5,516 nt of DNA from DATKWS01 sp035529435 (lineage in GTDB: Bacteria > Krumholzibacteriota > Krumholzibacteriia > Krumholzibacteriales > Krumholzibacteriaceae), in NCBI GenBank assembly GCA_035529435.1, contig DATKWS010000190.1, positions 1 through 5,516 on the forward strand, in the 5' to 3' direction. Positions within the stretch are counted from its first letter, which is position 1; each line of letters opens with the position of its first letter. Positions 1 through 5,500 of this stretch are shown one piece after another. Position numbers and translations under genes: made by a program. A model generated the notes under the pieces. That model searched no databases and was not told the DNA's origin. It worked only from the letters and a program-made list of their open reading frames with translations.

Positions 1-888
1 TCACCTCGTGCCCTCCGTCTGATCGGTGCCCGATCCGGCTGCGAGGACGAGCTTCGCCCAGATCTCCAGCGGCTCCAGTCCGGGGGGCTTACCCATGCCG
101 CCGCGCATGCCTCCTCCCATGCCACCACCACCACCGGGGGGACCGCCGCCGGGAAAATCGCCACCGGGACGACCGCCGCCCATTTCACCACCGGGGGGAC
201 CGGACGGACGGCGCATGGCAGACGCACCCGTCTCGAAACCGACGCCGATCACCGTCCCGGGGTCGATGCCGAGATCGTACAGCGGATTGACCGCATTTGA
301 GAGGGGTATCTTGAGCTCGTATTCGAGGACGCGGCTCGTCATATCGATCATGACCTCGATTCCGTGATCCCGCGCTTCCTCCACGGTCATGCGGAGGGTC
401 GATCCCTTACCGGGACCGATGATTTCCAGTTCATCGCGTGATCGCTCGAGCATAGACCGGATCATATCCGGGTCCATGTTCCCGGGGCCGCCCTCCATCC
501 GTTCGTTCTGGTCGCGCATACGCTCGCGCGCCGCCTGATACATCTCCATCCTTTTTACCGGAAACCGGATCCCGAAGGTTTCCTTCTTGCCCCCTTCCGG
601 ATCGACATAGACGGTGAATCCGTTCATCAGGGCCTTGGCCTGTGTCCTCGTATCCATCGTGGAAACAAAAACGTACAGGCACTCATCGTCATTGAAGAAT
701 GCGACCCTCACGCCGCTGTCCTCATCGTCGTACACCTCACACCCGCGCCACTCCGATCCTTTCCCGTCAATGGCGATATCCCGATCGAGCCACCTGCTCT
801 CGAGCTTCTTCCCGCCGCATCCCGCGAAAGTGGATAAGCACAGAACCGCCGTCAAAACGCCCGCAGTGGCTCCGATGATCCTTTTCAT
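1..888 (-). CDS. Lipoprotein with CBM9/DOMON-like domain and Gly/Met-rich insert
   Basis: The gene encodes a complete 295-residue putative lipoprotein; its TGA stop is the first three bases of the window. A basic start (MKR) is followed by a hydrophobic stretch and a lipobox-like FAGC with the lipidation cysteine at residue 24, so the protein should be membrane-anchored and face the periplasm or outer surface. I chose the ATG at 888 over one at 903 because GGTGA lies just upstream of 888 and the signal peptide then begins directly with MKR. Residues 37-110 (IAIDGKGSEWRG, then DDECLYVFVS and TVYVDPEGG) read like a CBM9/DOMON-type beta-sandwich. A charged, Met/Arg-rich segment at about 112-155 and a Gly/Pro/Met-rich segment at 227-270 interrupt the fold before a final strand (LEIWAKLVLA). 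Such domains often bind sugars or haem, but I see no residues that fix a ligand. It is divergent from the sigma factor operon. The fold is moderately sure and the function unknown. Confidence 0.82.
   Translation of the reverse strand: MKRIIGATAGVLTAVLCLSTFAGCGGKKLESRWLDRDIAIDGKGSEWRGCEVYDDEDSGVRVAFFNDDECLYVFVSTMDTRTQAKALMNGFTVYVDPEGGKKETFGIRFPVKRMEMYQAARERMRDQNERMEGGPGNMDPDMIRSMLERSRDELEIIGPGKGSTLRMTVEEARDHGIEVMIDMTSRVLEYELKIPLSNAVNPLYDLGIDPGTVIGVGFETGASAMRRPSGPPGGEMGGGRPGGDFPGGGPPGGGGGMGGGMRGGMGKPPGLEPLEIWAKLVLAAGSGTDQTEGTR
79..210 (-). repeat. Low-complexity Gly/Pro/Met-coding repeat tract
   Basis: This stretch encodes residues 227-270 of the lipoprotein, which are almost only Gly, Pro, Met, Arg and Asp. 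The DNA consists of degenerate repeats of a CCACCGGGRGGACCG-like unit. One 15-base copy (CCACCGGGGGGACCG) occurs exactly at 131-145 and again at 188-202, 57 bases or 19 codons apart, with a variant at 161-175. Because the spacing is a multiple of three, slippage or unit gain and loss would keep the reading frame, so length differences between strains are plausible. Confidence 0.6.
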
Positions 889-926
889 TCCGTCACCATC
901 CATTCATGTTCGAGTATTACCGGTAT

Positions 927-938
927 GTATAATTATAC
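927..938. promoter_or_regulatory. Perfect 12-bp palindrome with -10-like TATAAT on both strands
   Basis: GTATAATTATAC reads the same on both strands and places a consensus TATAAT at 928-933 on the plus strand and at 937-932 on the minus strand. It lies about 40 bases upstream of the lipoprotein start. I see no good -35 hexamer at 16-18 bases on either side, so it may be an operator or an AT-rich melting site rather than a housekeeping promoter. Confidence 0.4.
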
Positions 939-964
939 GTCGTCCACACAGCCGGTACGGTTAC
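937..964 (-). promoter_or_regulatory. Candidate ECF-type promoter for the lipoprotein gene
   Basis: On the minus strand GTAACC (964-959) is followed after 16 bases by CGACGT (942-937), which runs into the TATAAT palindrome. This resembles the AAC-containing -35 and CG-rich -10 pattern of many ECF sigma promoters. It would start a transcript some 40 bases before the lipoprotein ATG. The match is short and its assignment is inference. Confidence 0.25.
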
Positions 965-1045
965 AACAATAATTCGAGGAAACGGTCACCGGCATGAAAA
1001 TCCTTGTAACCACGGGACGGTGGCGAACGACGGATATACATGAAT

Positions 1046-1061
1046 GCCGGTGGGAACCGGC
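1046..1061. repeat. Inverted repeat GCCGGT-GGGA-ACCGGC
   Basis: Two perfect 6-base arms (1046-1051 and 1056-1061) flank the 4-base loop GGGA. It overlaps the GGAACC element proposed as the -35 of the sigma operon. It could be an operator half-site pair or, if transcribed from further upstream, a short RNA hairpin. Confidence 0.4.
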
Positions 1062-1079
1062 TTGTATGTCGTACGATAC
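1053..1079 (+). promoter_or_regulatory. Candidate autoregulatory ECF-type promoter
   Basis: GGAACC (1053-1058) is followed after a 15-base spacer by CGATAC (1074-1079). GGAAC-type -35 elements are the hallmark of many ECF sigma promoters, and ECF operons are often autoregulated. A start near 1086 would leave a leader of about 43 bases before the sigma ATG at 1129. The -35 element sits in the right half of the inverted repeat at 1046-1061, so a bound protein there could block it. The evidence is motif-level only. Confidence 0.3.
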
Positions 1080-1128
1080 AGCGATTATTTCCGCTGATGT
1101 ATGTGCATCGGGAGTGTATCATCTCGGC

Positions 1129-1734
1129 ATGTCCGCTGATGACAACAAACCAGGTGACGGGGAGATCATTCAACGCATTCTCGACGGCGAGGCGAATGCG
1201 TACGAACTCCTGCTTGCGAGGTACCACGATTACGTATTCGGAGTCGTCATGAATCATGTACCGAAAAACGCCGCCGGGGAGGTTGCGCATGACGCATTCG
1301 TCCGCGCGTATCTATCCCTCCCCATGCACAAGCGCACGGACAGGTTCAGATACTGGCTGTCCAGGATCACCGTCCGCACGTGCCACGATTACTGGCGCAA
1401 GCGTTACCGTTCGCGCGAGCAGCCGTTCAGCACACTGGACGGGGCACAGAAAAATTGGCTGGAGGAGTTCGGGACCGGCAAAGATCGGTCATCGTATAAT
1501 GAAGAAGTCTCGCGTCACGAGGCGCGGGAGGTTCTCGAATGGGCGATGGACCGGCTCTCGCCGGGGGATCGCATGGTGCTCGAATTGATACATATCGAGG
1601 AGCGGCCGGTGCGGGAAGCCGCGGACATGCTCGGATGGAGCGTTGCCAACGTGAAAATCCGTGCCTTCCGTTCACGAAAAAAATTGCGAAAGCTGCTGGA
1701 GAAAACACTTTCGGAAAGAGGAGGGACACGGTGA
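1129..1734 (+). CDS. ECF-type RNA polymerase sigma factor (sigma-70 family)
   Basis: This 201-residue protein directs RNA polymerase to a specific set of promoters, typically in response to an envelope or metal signal. Residues 13-92 form the sigma-2 domain (IIQRILDGEANAYELLLARY, then DAFVRAYLSL and FRYWLSRITVRTCHDYWRKR). Residues 132-193 form sigma-4, with a helix-turn-helix at about 158-185 (RPVREAADMLGWSVANVKIR). There is no sigma-3 domain and no C-terminal extension, as in classic ECF factors. I chose the ATG at 1129 because the sigma-2 homology begins about 12 residues later; its Shine-Dalgarno (GGGAG at 1110-1114) is rather far away. The frame is open back to an ATG at 994, but that extension looks non-coding. 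The TGA stop overlaps the GTG start of the next gene, indicating translational coupling with the small membrane protein, a probable anti-sigma factor. The family is certain; the ECF subgroup and signal are not. Confidence 0.9.
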   Translation: MSADDNKPGDGEIIQRILDGEANAYELLLARYHDYVFGVVMNHVPKNAAGEVAHDAFVRAYLSLPMHKRTDRFRYWLSRITVRTCHDYWRKRYRSREQPFSTLDGAQKNWLEEFGTGKDRSSYNEEVSRHEAREVLEWAMDRLSPGDRMVLELIHIEERPVREAADMLGWSVANVKIRAFRSRKKLRKLLEKTLSERGGTR

Positions 1735-2039
1735 AACGAGATAGGGCCGGGCCCGACAGGCTGGAACGGGCGCTGTTCCGCGCGCGGCGGAAGCCGGCAA
1801 CAATTTCCGTGAGCGAGGGATGGAGCGAATCCGTGATGAACGACGTTCGCGGGATCGGTGTGCCCGAGGTGGAGGAAACGGACTTTCTCGCATCGTTCGC
1901 TCGTATCGGATGGCGCTTCTCCGCGGCGGCGGGACTCGCGGCGATCGCGCTTCTCGTGTACAACCTGATAAACGGATTCATGGATTACGGCGAACTTGCC
2001 GCCCTGTTTCTCGAGAATCCGTCGGCTTTTATCATATAG
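1731..2039 (+). CDS. Small single-pass membrane protein, probable anti-sigma factor (CnrY-like arrangement)
   Basis: The gene encodes 102 residues from a GTG start that overlaps the sigma factor stop (GTGA). A near-perfect Shine-Dalgarno, GAGGAGG at 1718-1724, sits six bases upstream, which settles this start over longer in-frame versions lying inside the sigma gene. The N-terminal ~63 residues are basic at first and then polar (including EGWSESVMNDVR at 29-40). One transmembrane helix follows at about 64-82 (FSAAAGLAAIALLVYNLI), with a tail of about 20 residues that should be periplasmic. There is no zinc-finger anti-sigma motif (HxxxCxxC). Size, topology and coupling to an ECF gene resemble CnrY-type anti-sigma factors, whose short cytoplasmic part holds the sigma factor. 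I recognise no named family, so the role is inferred from context. Confidence 0.75.
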   Translation: MKRDRAGPDRLERALFRARRKPATISVSEGWSESVMNDVRGIGVPEVEETDFLASFARIGWRFSAAAGLAAIALLVYNLINGFMDYGELAALFLENPSAFII

Positions 2040-2078
2040 CCCGATTGAACTGATGTGCCTGTGCAAGGAGATGACACA

Positions 2079-2501
2079 ATGAAGCGGTGGAGATCGTGGC
2101 TCGGTGTCGTATCGGTATTCCTCATCGGTGTCATCATCGGCGGCCTCGTGACCGTGACACTGATGCGCCGTCACGTGATACGCATGACGAGATTCGGACC
2201 GCCGCGGTTCGAGGAAATATTCCTCGATCGCATGACCCGGAATCTCGATCTCACCGACGAACAGCGCGCGGAAATCACCACACTCGTGAGAGAATACGAT
2301 CCCCGGTTCCGGGAAATCATGCATGCATCCCGCGACGAAGTGCGGAACCTCGAAGAACAGCTCGTCGAGCAAATCAAAGAGCTGCTCACCCCCGAACAGG
2401 CGGAGGAATTCGAGAAAAACATCGAACGGATGCACAGAAGATTCCAGGATCGCCCCGATGGGCGGGGCGCACCATGGCCGGATCGAACGCGGAATCCGTG
2501 A
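2079..2501 (+). CDS. Membrane-anchored periplasmic Spy/CpxP/CnrX-type protein (LTxxQ)
   Basis: This 140-residue protein has a short basic N-terminus, a hydrophobic helix at about 7-28 (WLGVVSVFLIGVIIGGLVTV) and a helical, charged domain. Two LTxxQ motifs, LTDEQ at 58-62 and LTPEQ at 103-107, bracket a long amphipathic helix. They are the signature of the Spy/CpxP/Metal_resist superfamily of periplasmic chaperones and metal sensors, which includes CnrX. The hydrophobic segment lacks a clear cleavage site, so it is probably a membrane anchor, as in CnrX. His32, Met36, His82, Met118 and His119 could contribute to metal binding, but the CnrX ligand pattern is not obviously kept. The ATG at 2079 is favoured over a GTG at 2055 because AAGGAG (2065-2070) precedes it by eight bases. 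It lies 39 bases after the putative anti-sigma gene, so all three genes probably share one transcript. Confidence 0.85.
   Translation: MKRWRSWLGVVSVFLIGVIIGGLVTVTLMRRHVIRMTRFGPPRFEEIFLDRMTRNLDLTDEQRAEITTLVREYDPRFREIMHASRDEVRNLEEQLVEQIKELLTPEQAEEFEKNIERMHRRFQDRPDGRGAPWPDRTRNP
2451..2469 (+). other. All-GC hairpin near the 3' end of the Spy-like gene
   Basis: CGCCCC and GGGGCG form a perfect 6-bp stem around the 7-base loop GATGGGC, within the codons for the protein's disordered, Arg/Pro-rich tail. It has no trailing T-run, so it is not an intrinsic terminator. It could stabilise the 3' end of the message. Confidence 0.3.
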
Positions 2502-2513
2502 TGCGATTCCGCT

Positions 2514-2536
2514 CCCGATAAACCCGGCGGATCGGG
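2514..2536 (+). terminator. Weak hairpin after the sigma operon
   Basis: CCCGAT (2514-2519) and ATCGGG (2531-2536) are perfect complements around an 11-base loop, starting 12 bases after the stop of the Spy-like gene. No run of T follows, so this would be at best a weak or factor-dependent terminator. The downstream GAF gene may receive read-through. Confidence 0.25.
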
Positions 2537-2630
2537 CTTGAATACCGTGCAATTCAACATGAATCGAATTTAATGCCGGGCATGGTCATGTCTGGTACGG
2601 CGCTTGCTGCCATGACCGCAGAGGTGCGAA
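2537..2630 (+). promoter_or_regulatory. Leader region of the GAF gene with inverted repeats
   Basis: This AT-richer patch contains TTGAAT (2538-2543) mirrored by ATTCAA (2552-2557), a -10-like TTTAAT (2569-2574), the near-palindrome ATGCCGGGCAT (2573-2583), and a 7-bp stem GGTCATG/CATGACC (2584-2590 with 2611-2617). The last would fold just before the ribosome site GAGGTG (2621-2626). A promoter for the GAF gene probably lies here, but I cannot point to a convincing -35/-10 pair. Confidence 0.3.
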
Positions 2631-3230
2631 ATGGAAGGTAACATGGTCGATAAAAAAGCTCTTTTCTCCGACCTCAGGGAGAAGGTGGACGAGATCCTGT
2701 CGATGCAGGCCGACAGGGATAAGATATTGAAGCGTATTTGCCGCCTGCTCGCCGACCGGGTCGATTATTACGATTGGATCGGGTTCTACCTCGTCGAAAA
2801 TCCAAAAGTGGAAATGCTCGTGCTCGGCCCCTTTGTCGGTGCGCAGACCGATCATGTCAGGATACCGTTCGGCAAGGGCATCTGCGGTCAGGCCGCCGCC
2901 ATCAAGGAAACGATCATCATTCAGGATGTGTCCAAGGTGTCGAATTACCTCTCCTGCGCGCCGGACGTGCGATCGGAGATCGTCGTGCCGATGTTCGACA
3001 CGGAAGGATTCATCGCCGGGGAGCTCGACATCGACTCGCACGAGCTCGCTCCCTTTTCGTTCCACGACCGGGAATTCCTCGAATATATCTGCCGGCGGCT
3101 GACGGTGTGCCTGAATGCAGCCGAATGCAATTCGACCGAAGGGCGGAAGCCCCGATCACCGAAGAACGACGACCTTTCGGACCGATTGTTTCTCCCCCGC
3201 CTTCACGCGGACAAAGTAGACCCCCGGTGA
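2631..3230 (+). CDS. GAF-domain free methionine-(R)-sulfoxide reductase-like protein
   Basis: This 199-residue cytoplasmic protein matches the fRMsr (MsrC/YebR-type) GAF family, which reduces free methionine-R-sulfoxide using thioredoxin. Visible landmarks are DWIGFYLV (48-55), LGPFVG (65-70), RIPFGKGICGQAA (77-89), NYLSC (105-109), RSEIVVP (114-120) and GELDIDSH (130-137). Compared with E. coli fRMsr, Cys85 and Cys109 correspond to Cys94 and Cys118, Glu116 to Glu125, and Asp133/Asp135 to Asp141/Asp143. The position of Cys84 is His75. The enzyme may therefore work with a different resolving cysteine, or act as a ligand-binding GAF sensor. The GAF fold ends near residue 166. The tail after that is Arg/Lys/Asp-rich, and residues 176-199 are encoded antisense to the end of the peptidase gene. 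GAGGTG precedes the chosen ATG; an ATG at 2643 behind GGAAGG is also possible. Confidence 0.85.
   Translation: MEGNMVDKKALFSDLREKVDEILSMQADRDKILKRICRLLADRVDYYDWIGFYLVENPKVEMLVLGPFVGAQTDHVRIPFGKGICGQAAAIKETIIIQDVSKVSNYLSCAPDVRSEIVVPMFDTEGFIAGELDIDSHELAPFSFHDREFLEYICRRLTVCLNAAECNSTEGRKPRSPKNDDLSDRLFLPRLHADKVDPR
3156..3230. other. 75-bp convergent overlap of two coding sequences
   Basis: The last 25 codons of the GAF gene (plus) and of the peptidase gene (minus) share the same bases. The codons are in register: the peptidase stop (3158-3156) lies exactly opposite Ser176 of the GAF protein, and the GAF stop (3228-3230) lies opposite a TCA serine codon. No intrinsic terminator is visible between the genes, so the transcripts should overlap at their 3' ends. 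Confidence 0.8.
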
Positions 3231-5489
3231 AATGCAGCGACCTCGATCGTCGACGCAGTCCCACCTCATCGTCTTGATTCCCCCGAAACTCTCCCGTGCA
3301 TAGAGCGTCTTGACGAGCCGGCCGTTGACATTGAACACACGTATATCCACGGGAGTCTTTTCCTCCCGGATACCCTGCACCGCATTGAGATTCCCATCGC
3401 CCGCGACCTTGCTGTCGGAGGGATCGAAAAAGCTCTTCGGTACATCGACGGTGAAGTTGACGTATTCGCGCGTGGGGTTGGGCAGGATGCACGACACGAA
3501 ATCCGATCCGAGCGGGATCATCGCCGTTTGAAACAGATCCGCCGTGGGGTACTCGAAGTGCTTCGACTCCCCCCCGACCTCGAGATCGAATTTCCCCGCA
3601 ATCCGGTAACGGTACCGGTGCGCCGGAACGACGGACTCGTCCCTCAACAGGAAGCTCTTTTTCTTCGCCCCCGTCTCGCTGGGCGCCGTGACGGTGGCCA
3701 GGATGATGGGGGCCGTTCCGGCCGACATATCCTGCTTCTCGATCTCGAAGACCGCCCCGAATGTTTCATTCGCGGTGACCCAGCTGATTTCCATGCAGGT
3801 TTCCGTCGTACGGACGACGGCCGAATAGTACTTGAGCCCGACGCGGTAGACTTCCTTCCTTATGTAGCCCGATAAATCCACGCAGCTCTCCACACGGACC
3901 GTCAGCGCATTCAGTCCGGGTTCGAATCCGGAAATGATATGACCGACATCCTCCCTCGACTCGTCCCACTCGCCGTCGGCCGGGATGAGTTTCGTCTCGA
4001 ACTGGCTGTTTATCCAGTACCAACCATCGACGATGCGGGCAGCGTAATCGATCATCTCATCGGGGCACAGCGCGAGCTGACGAAAATTCCTGTTGGGAAT
4101 CGCCGGAATAACGATACGCGCGCCCAGCAGATATTCATCGGAGTAAATCGTATCGGGATTGACCCCGGGAACATCGATCAGCTCGATCTCCGGCTGCGTC
4201 TCGTAGATATCGGGTATCGAGTTCTCGTTTTCATCGGCGAGCCCCGTCTGGCCCATCGTATACCAGCACACGGGAAGCTCCGGTGTGTAGAAAACGCCCA
4301 TCATGATGCAGGGAACGACGTCCTGGCATTGCGCGAAGAGCGTGTTTCTGTTCGGGACATCGAGATAACCGGACGTGACGAGGCAGTGCTGCCCCGCCGA
4401 GGGGTATTCGTCGACCGCCCAGAAGACATGACCCATCTCGTGGATGAAGACCCTGTTGAATCCCATGCCGTACCCCAGCTTGCATGCGGGGTACGATACC
4501 ATGATATAGGGACCGCCGTAAAAGGAGTACGCTATGACACCGCTCCCATCCCAGCAATCGGGGTCGGGAGAGGGAGGGGTGGGATTGTGATGGTCACTCT
4601 GATCGGCGATGATCACCGTGAAGACCCAGTCCGTTCCGTATTCCTCCCTCGTCTTGTTGTTCAGTTTGTGCACGGCCCCCGAGTCCACCAGTATCGTGTC
4701 ATCGCTCACGTACCCGAGATTCCCCATGAGCTCGGCGACCCACAGGTAGTGCTCCGTCCAGTATGTCTCGATCGGCTCCACGCTGACCGGCACCATGATA
4801 AAATCTTCATAATTGTAGTAAAAATTCAGTTCGACCCAGTGAGTACGCTGCTGGAACTCGGAAAGCCCGATGGCGATACCGCTTATCGCCCCGCTGATCT
4901 CATCCATCGTCCAGTTCTCGCCGTTCCCGATACTTTCGGGGAACACCATGTTGATCAGCACCGTTCCGATCAGGAACTCGCTGTTCTGCCAGATGTTCCG
5001 CTCTCGAATCTCGCCTGGGGCGCCCACCCGCCGTTCCCGCCCCGTCGACGGGACGGGACCGTCCGCCGGCACCTCGAGGACCATATCCTCGAATGCCGCA
5101 TCCCGAGGGCTCTCGTAAGCCAACAGTATCCTCTCCTGGTCGAACAGATCGACGATGACCCGGTAGGTCACGGGATCGAGATCCGCCTGCATCGCCGCGT
5201 CCGGGGCCCGCATGATACGCACCGGGAGCCCGTTGAACGAGGACTCATCCAGTTGCGGCGGGAAACGGCCGAAGATCACGTCCGGCGGGAATGCGTGGAG
5301 CGCCCGCGCACCCTCGCGTTGAAGGGCCGTGTACACGGCATGAAATGTCGCTCTGCTGTGATCGGTCACAAAACAAGCCCCGGGCTCGAGCCCATATTGC
5401 ATGAATGGATCGGCGAACGAGGAAACACAGTAAAGCGTGGTGGGGATTAAAAGCATCAGCAATATGGGAGGAATCGTGTACAACCTCAT
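3156..5489 (-). CDS. Secreted zinc metallopeptidase with FlgD-like C-terminal module
   Basis: This is a 777-residue exported protein. ATGs lie at 5492 and 5489. The strong GAGGAGG (5500-5494) is one base from the first and four from the second, so I take the second. The signal peptide spans about 1-26, with likely cleavage at SFA|DP. The catalytic motif HEMGHVFWAVDEY (350-362) gives zinc ligands His350 and His354, base Glu351 and probable third ligand Asp360, an HExxHxxxxxD arrangement. CIMMG (394-398) could be a Met-turn. Cysteines around the site suggest disulfides. LADENENSIPDIYE (about 417-430) resembles a calcium-binding Asp/Asn loop. Residues about 545-650 look like a fibronectin-III-type beta domain. 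The end (PNPTREYVNF, then VDIRVFNVNGRLVKTL, SPGVYFVRV, KVVVLR) is a FlgD-like/type-A-sorting-like module used for secretion or surface attachment. The N-terminal ~150 residues may be a propeptide. Substrate is unknown. No promoter is visible in the 24 bases left upstream. Confidence 0.85.
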   Translation of the reverse strand: MRLYTIPPILLMLLIPTTLYCVSSFADPFMQYGLEPGACFVTDHSRATFHAVYTALQREGARALHAFPPDVIFGRFPPQLDESSFNGLPVRIMRAPDAAMQADLDPVTYRVIVDLFDQERILLAYESPRDAAFEDMVLEVPADGPVPSTGRERRVGAPGEIRERNIWQNSEFLIGTVLINMVFPESIGNGENWTMDEISGAISGIAIGLSEFQQRTHWVELNFYYNYEDFIMVPVSVEPIETYWTEHYLWVAELMGNLGYVSDDTILVDSGAVHKLNNKTREEYGTDWVFTVIIADQSDHHNPTPPSPDPDCWDGSGVIAYSFYGGPYIMVSYPACKLGYGMGFNRVFIHEMGHVFWAVDEYPSAGQHCLVTSGYLDVPNRNTLFAQCQDVVPCIMMGVFYTPELPVCWYTMGQTGLADENENSIPDIYETQPEIELIDVPGVNPDTIYSDEYLLGARIVIPAIPNRNFRQLALCPDEMIDYAARIVDGWYWINSQFETKLIPADGEWDESREDVGHIISGFEPGLNALTVRVESCVDLSGYIRKEVYRVGLKYYSAVVRTTETCMEISWVTANETFGAVFEIEKQDMSAGTAPIILATVTAPSETGAKKKSFLLRDESVVPAHRYRYRIAGKFDLEVGGESKHFEYPTADLFQTAMIPLGSDFVSCILPNPTREYVNFTVDVPKSFFDPSDSKVAGDGNLNAVQGIREEKTPVDIRVFNVNGRLVKTLYARESFGGIKTMRWDCVDDRGRCISPGVYFVRVKAGEKQSVRKVVVLR

Positions 5490-5493
5490 CATT

Positions 5494-5500
5494 CCTCCTC
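5494..5500 (-). promoter_or_regulatory. Strong Shine-Dalgarno GAGGAGG of the peptidase gene
   Basis: GAGGAGG lies immediately before tandem ATG codons at 5492 and 5489. The very short distance (one base) to the first favours initiation at the second (four bases). The two alternatives differ by one methionine and do not change the signal peptide. Confidence 0.6.

Larger units (their letters stand above)
889..1128. promoter_or_regulatory. Divergent intergenic control region
   Basis: About 240 bases separate the starts of the lipoprotein gene (minus) and the sigma factor gene (plus). Part of it is much more AT-rich than the flanks. It holds a perfect 12-base palindrome (927-938), a 16-base inverted repeat (1046-1061) and promoter-like elements on both strands, listed separately. 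CCGG cores recur at 920, 952, 989, 1047 and 1057, which may mean a bound regulator or simply reflect GC content. The sigma reading frame is open back to 994, but the 45 extra residues do not resemble a sigma N-terminus, so I treat 994-1128 as leader. Confidence 0.5.

Noticed and set aside
79..210. Possible CRISPR or minisatellite array
   Set aside because: The repeats are short and degenerate, have no spacers, and are explained by Gly/Pro/Met codons in frame in the lipoprotein.
26..367. Proline-rich open frame on the plus strand
   Set aside because: It is the antisense of the Gly-rich tract of the lipoprotein; the composition is a by-product of the repeat and no sensible ribosome site precedes it.
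994..1128. N-terminal extension of the sigma factor from the ATG at 994
   Set aside because: The 45 added residues do not resemble sigma factors, contain the inverted repeat and promoter-like elements, and the homology begins just after the ATG at 1129.
1539..1730. Longer version of the small membrane protein starting within the sigma gene
   Set aside because: The GTG at 1731 has a near-ideal Shine-Dalgarno and a GTGA overlap with the sigma stop; the upstream extension only shadows the sigma-4 coding sequence.
2451..2469. Intrinsic terminator within the Spy-like gene
   Set aside because: The stem is strong but there is no T-run and it lies inside the coding sequence.
1515..2552. A 345-codon open frame on the minus strand opposite the sigma cassette
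   Set aside because: All three plus-strand genes have recognisable features and ribosome sites; the antisense product has no coherent hydrophobic or domain pattern.
3939..5450. A 503-codon open frame on the plus strand inside the peptidase gene
   Set aside because: It is in codon register with the peptidase, so stops would need TTA, CTA or TCA codons in the sense strand, which GC-rich genes use rarely. The product shows no domain, while the minus strand has a signal peptide, zinc motif and C-terminal module.
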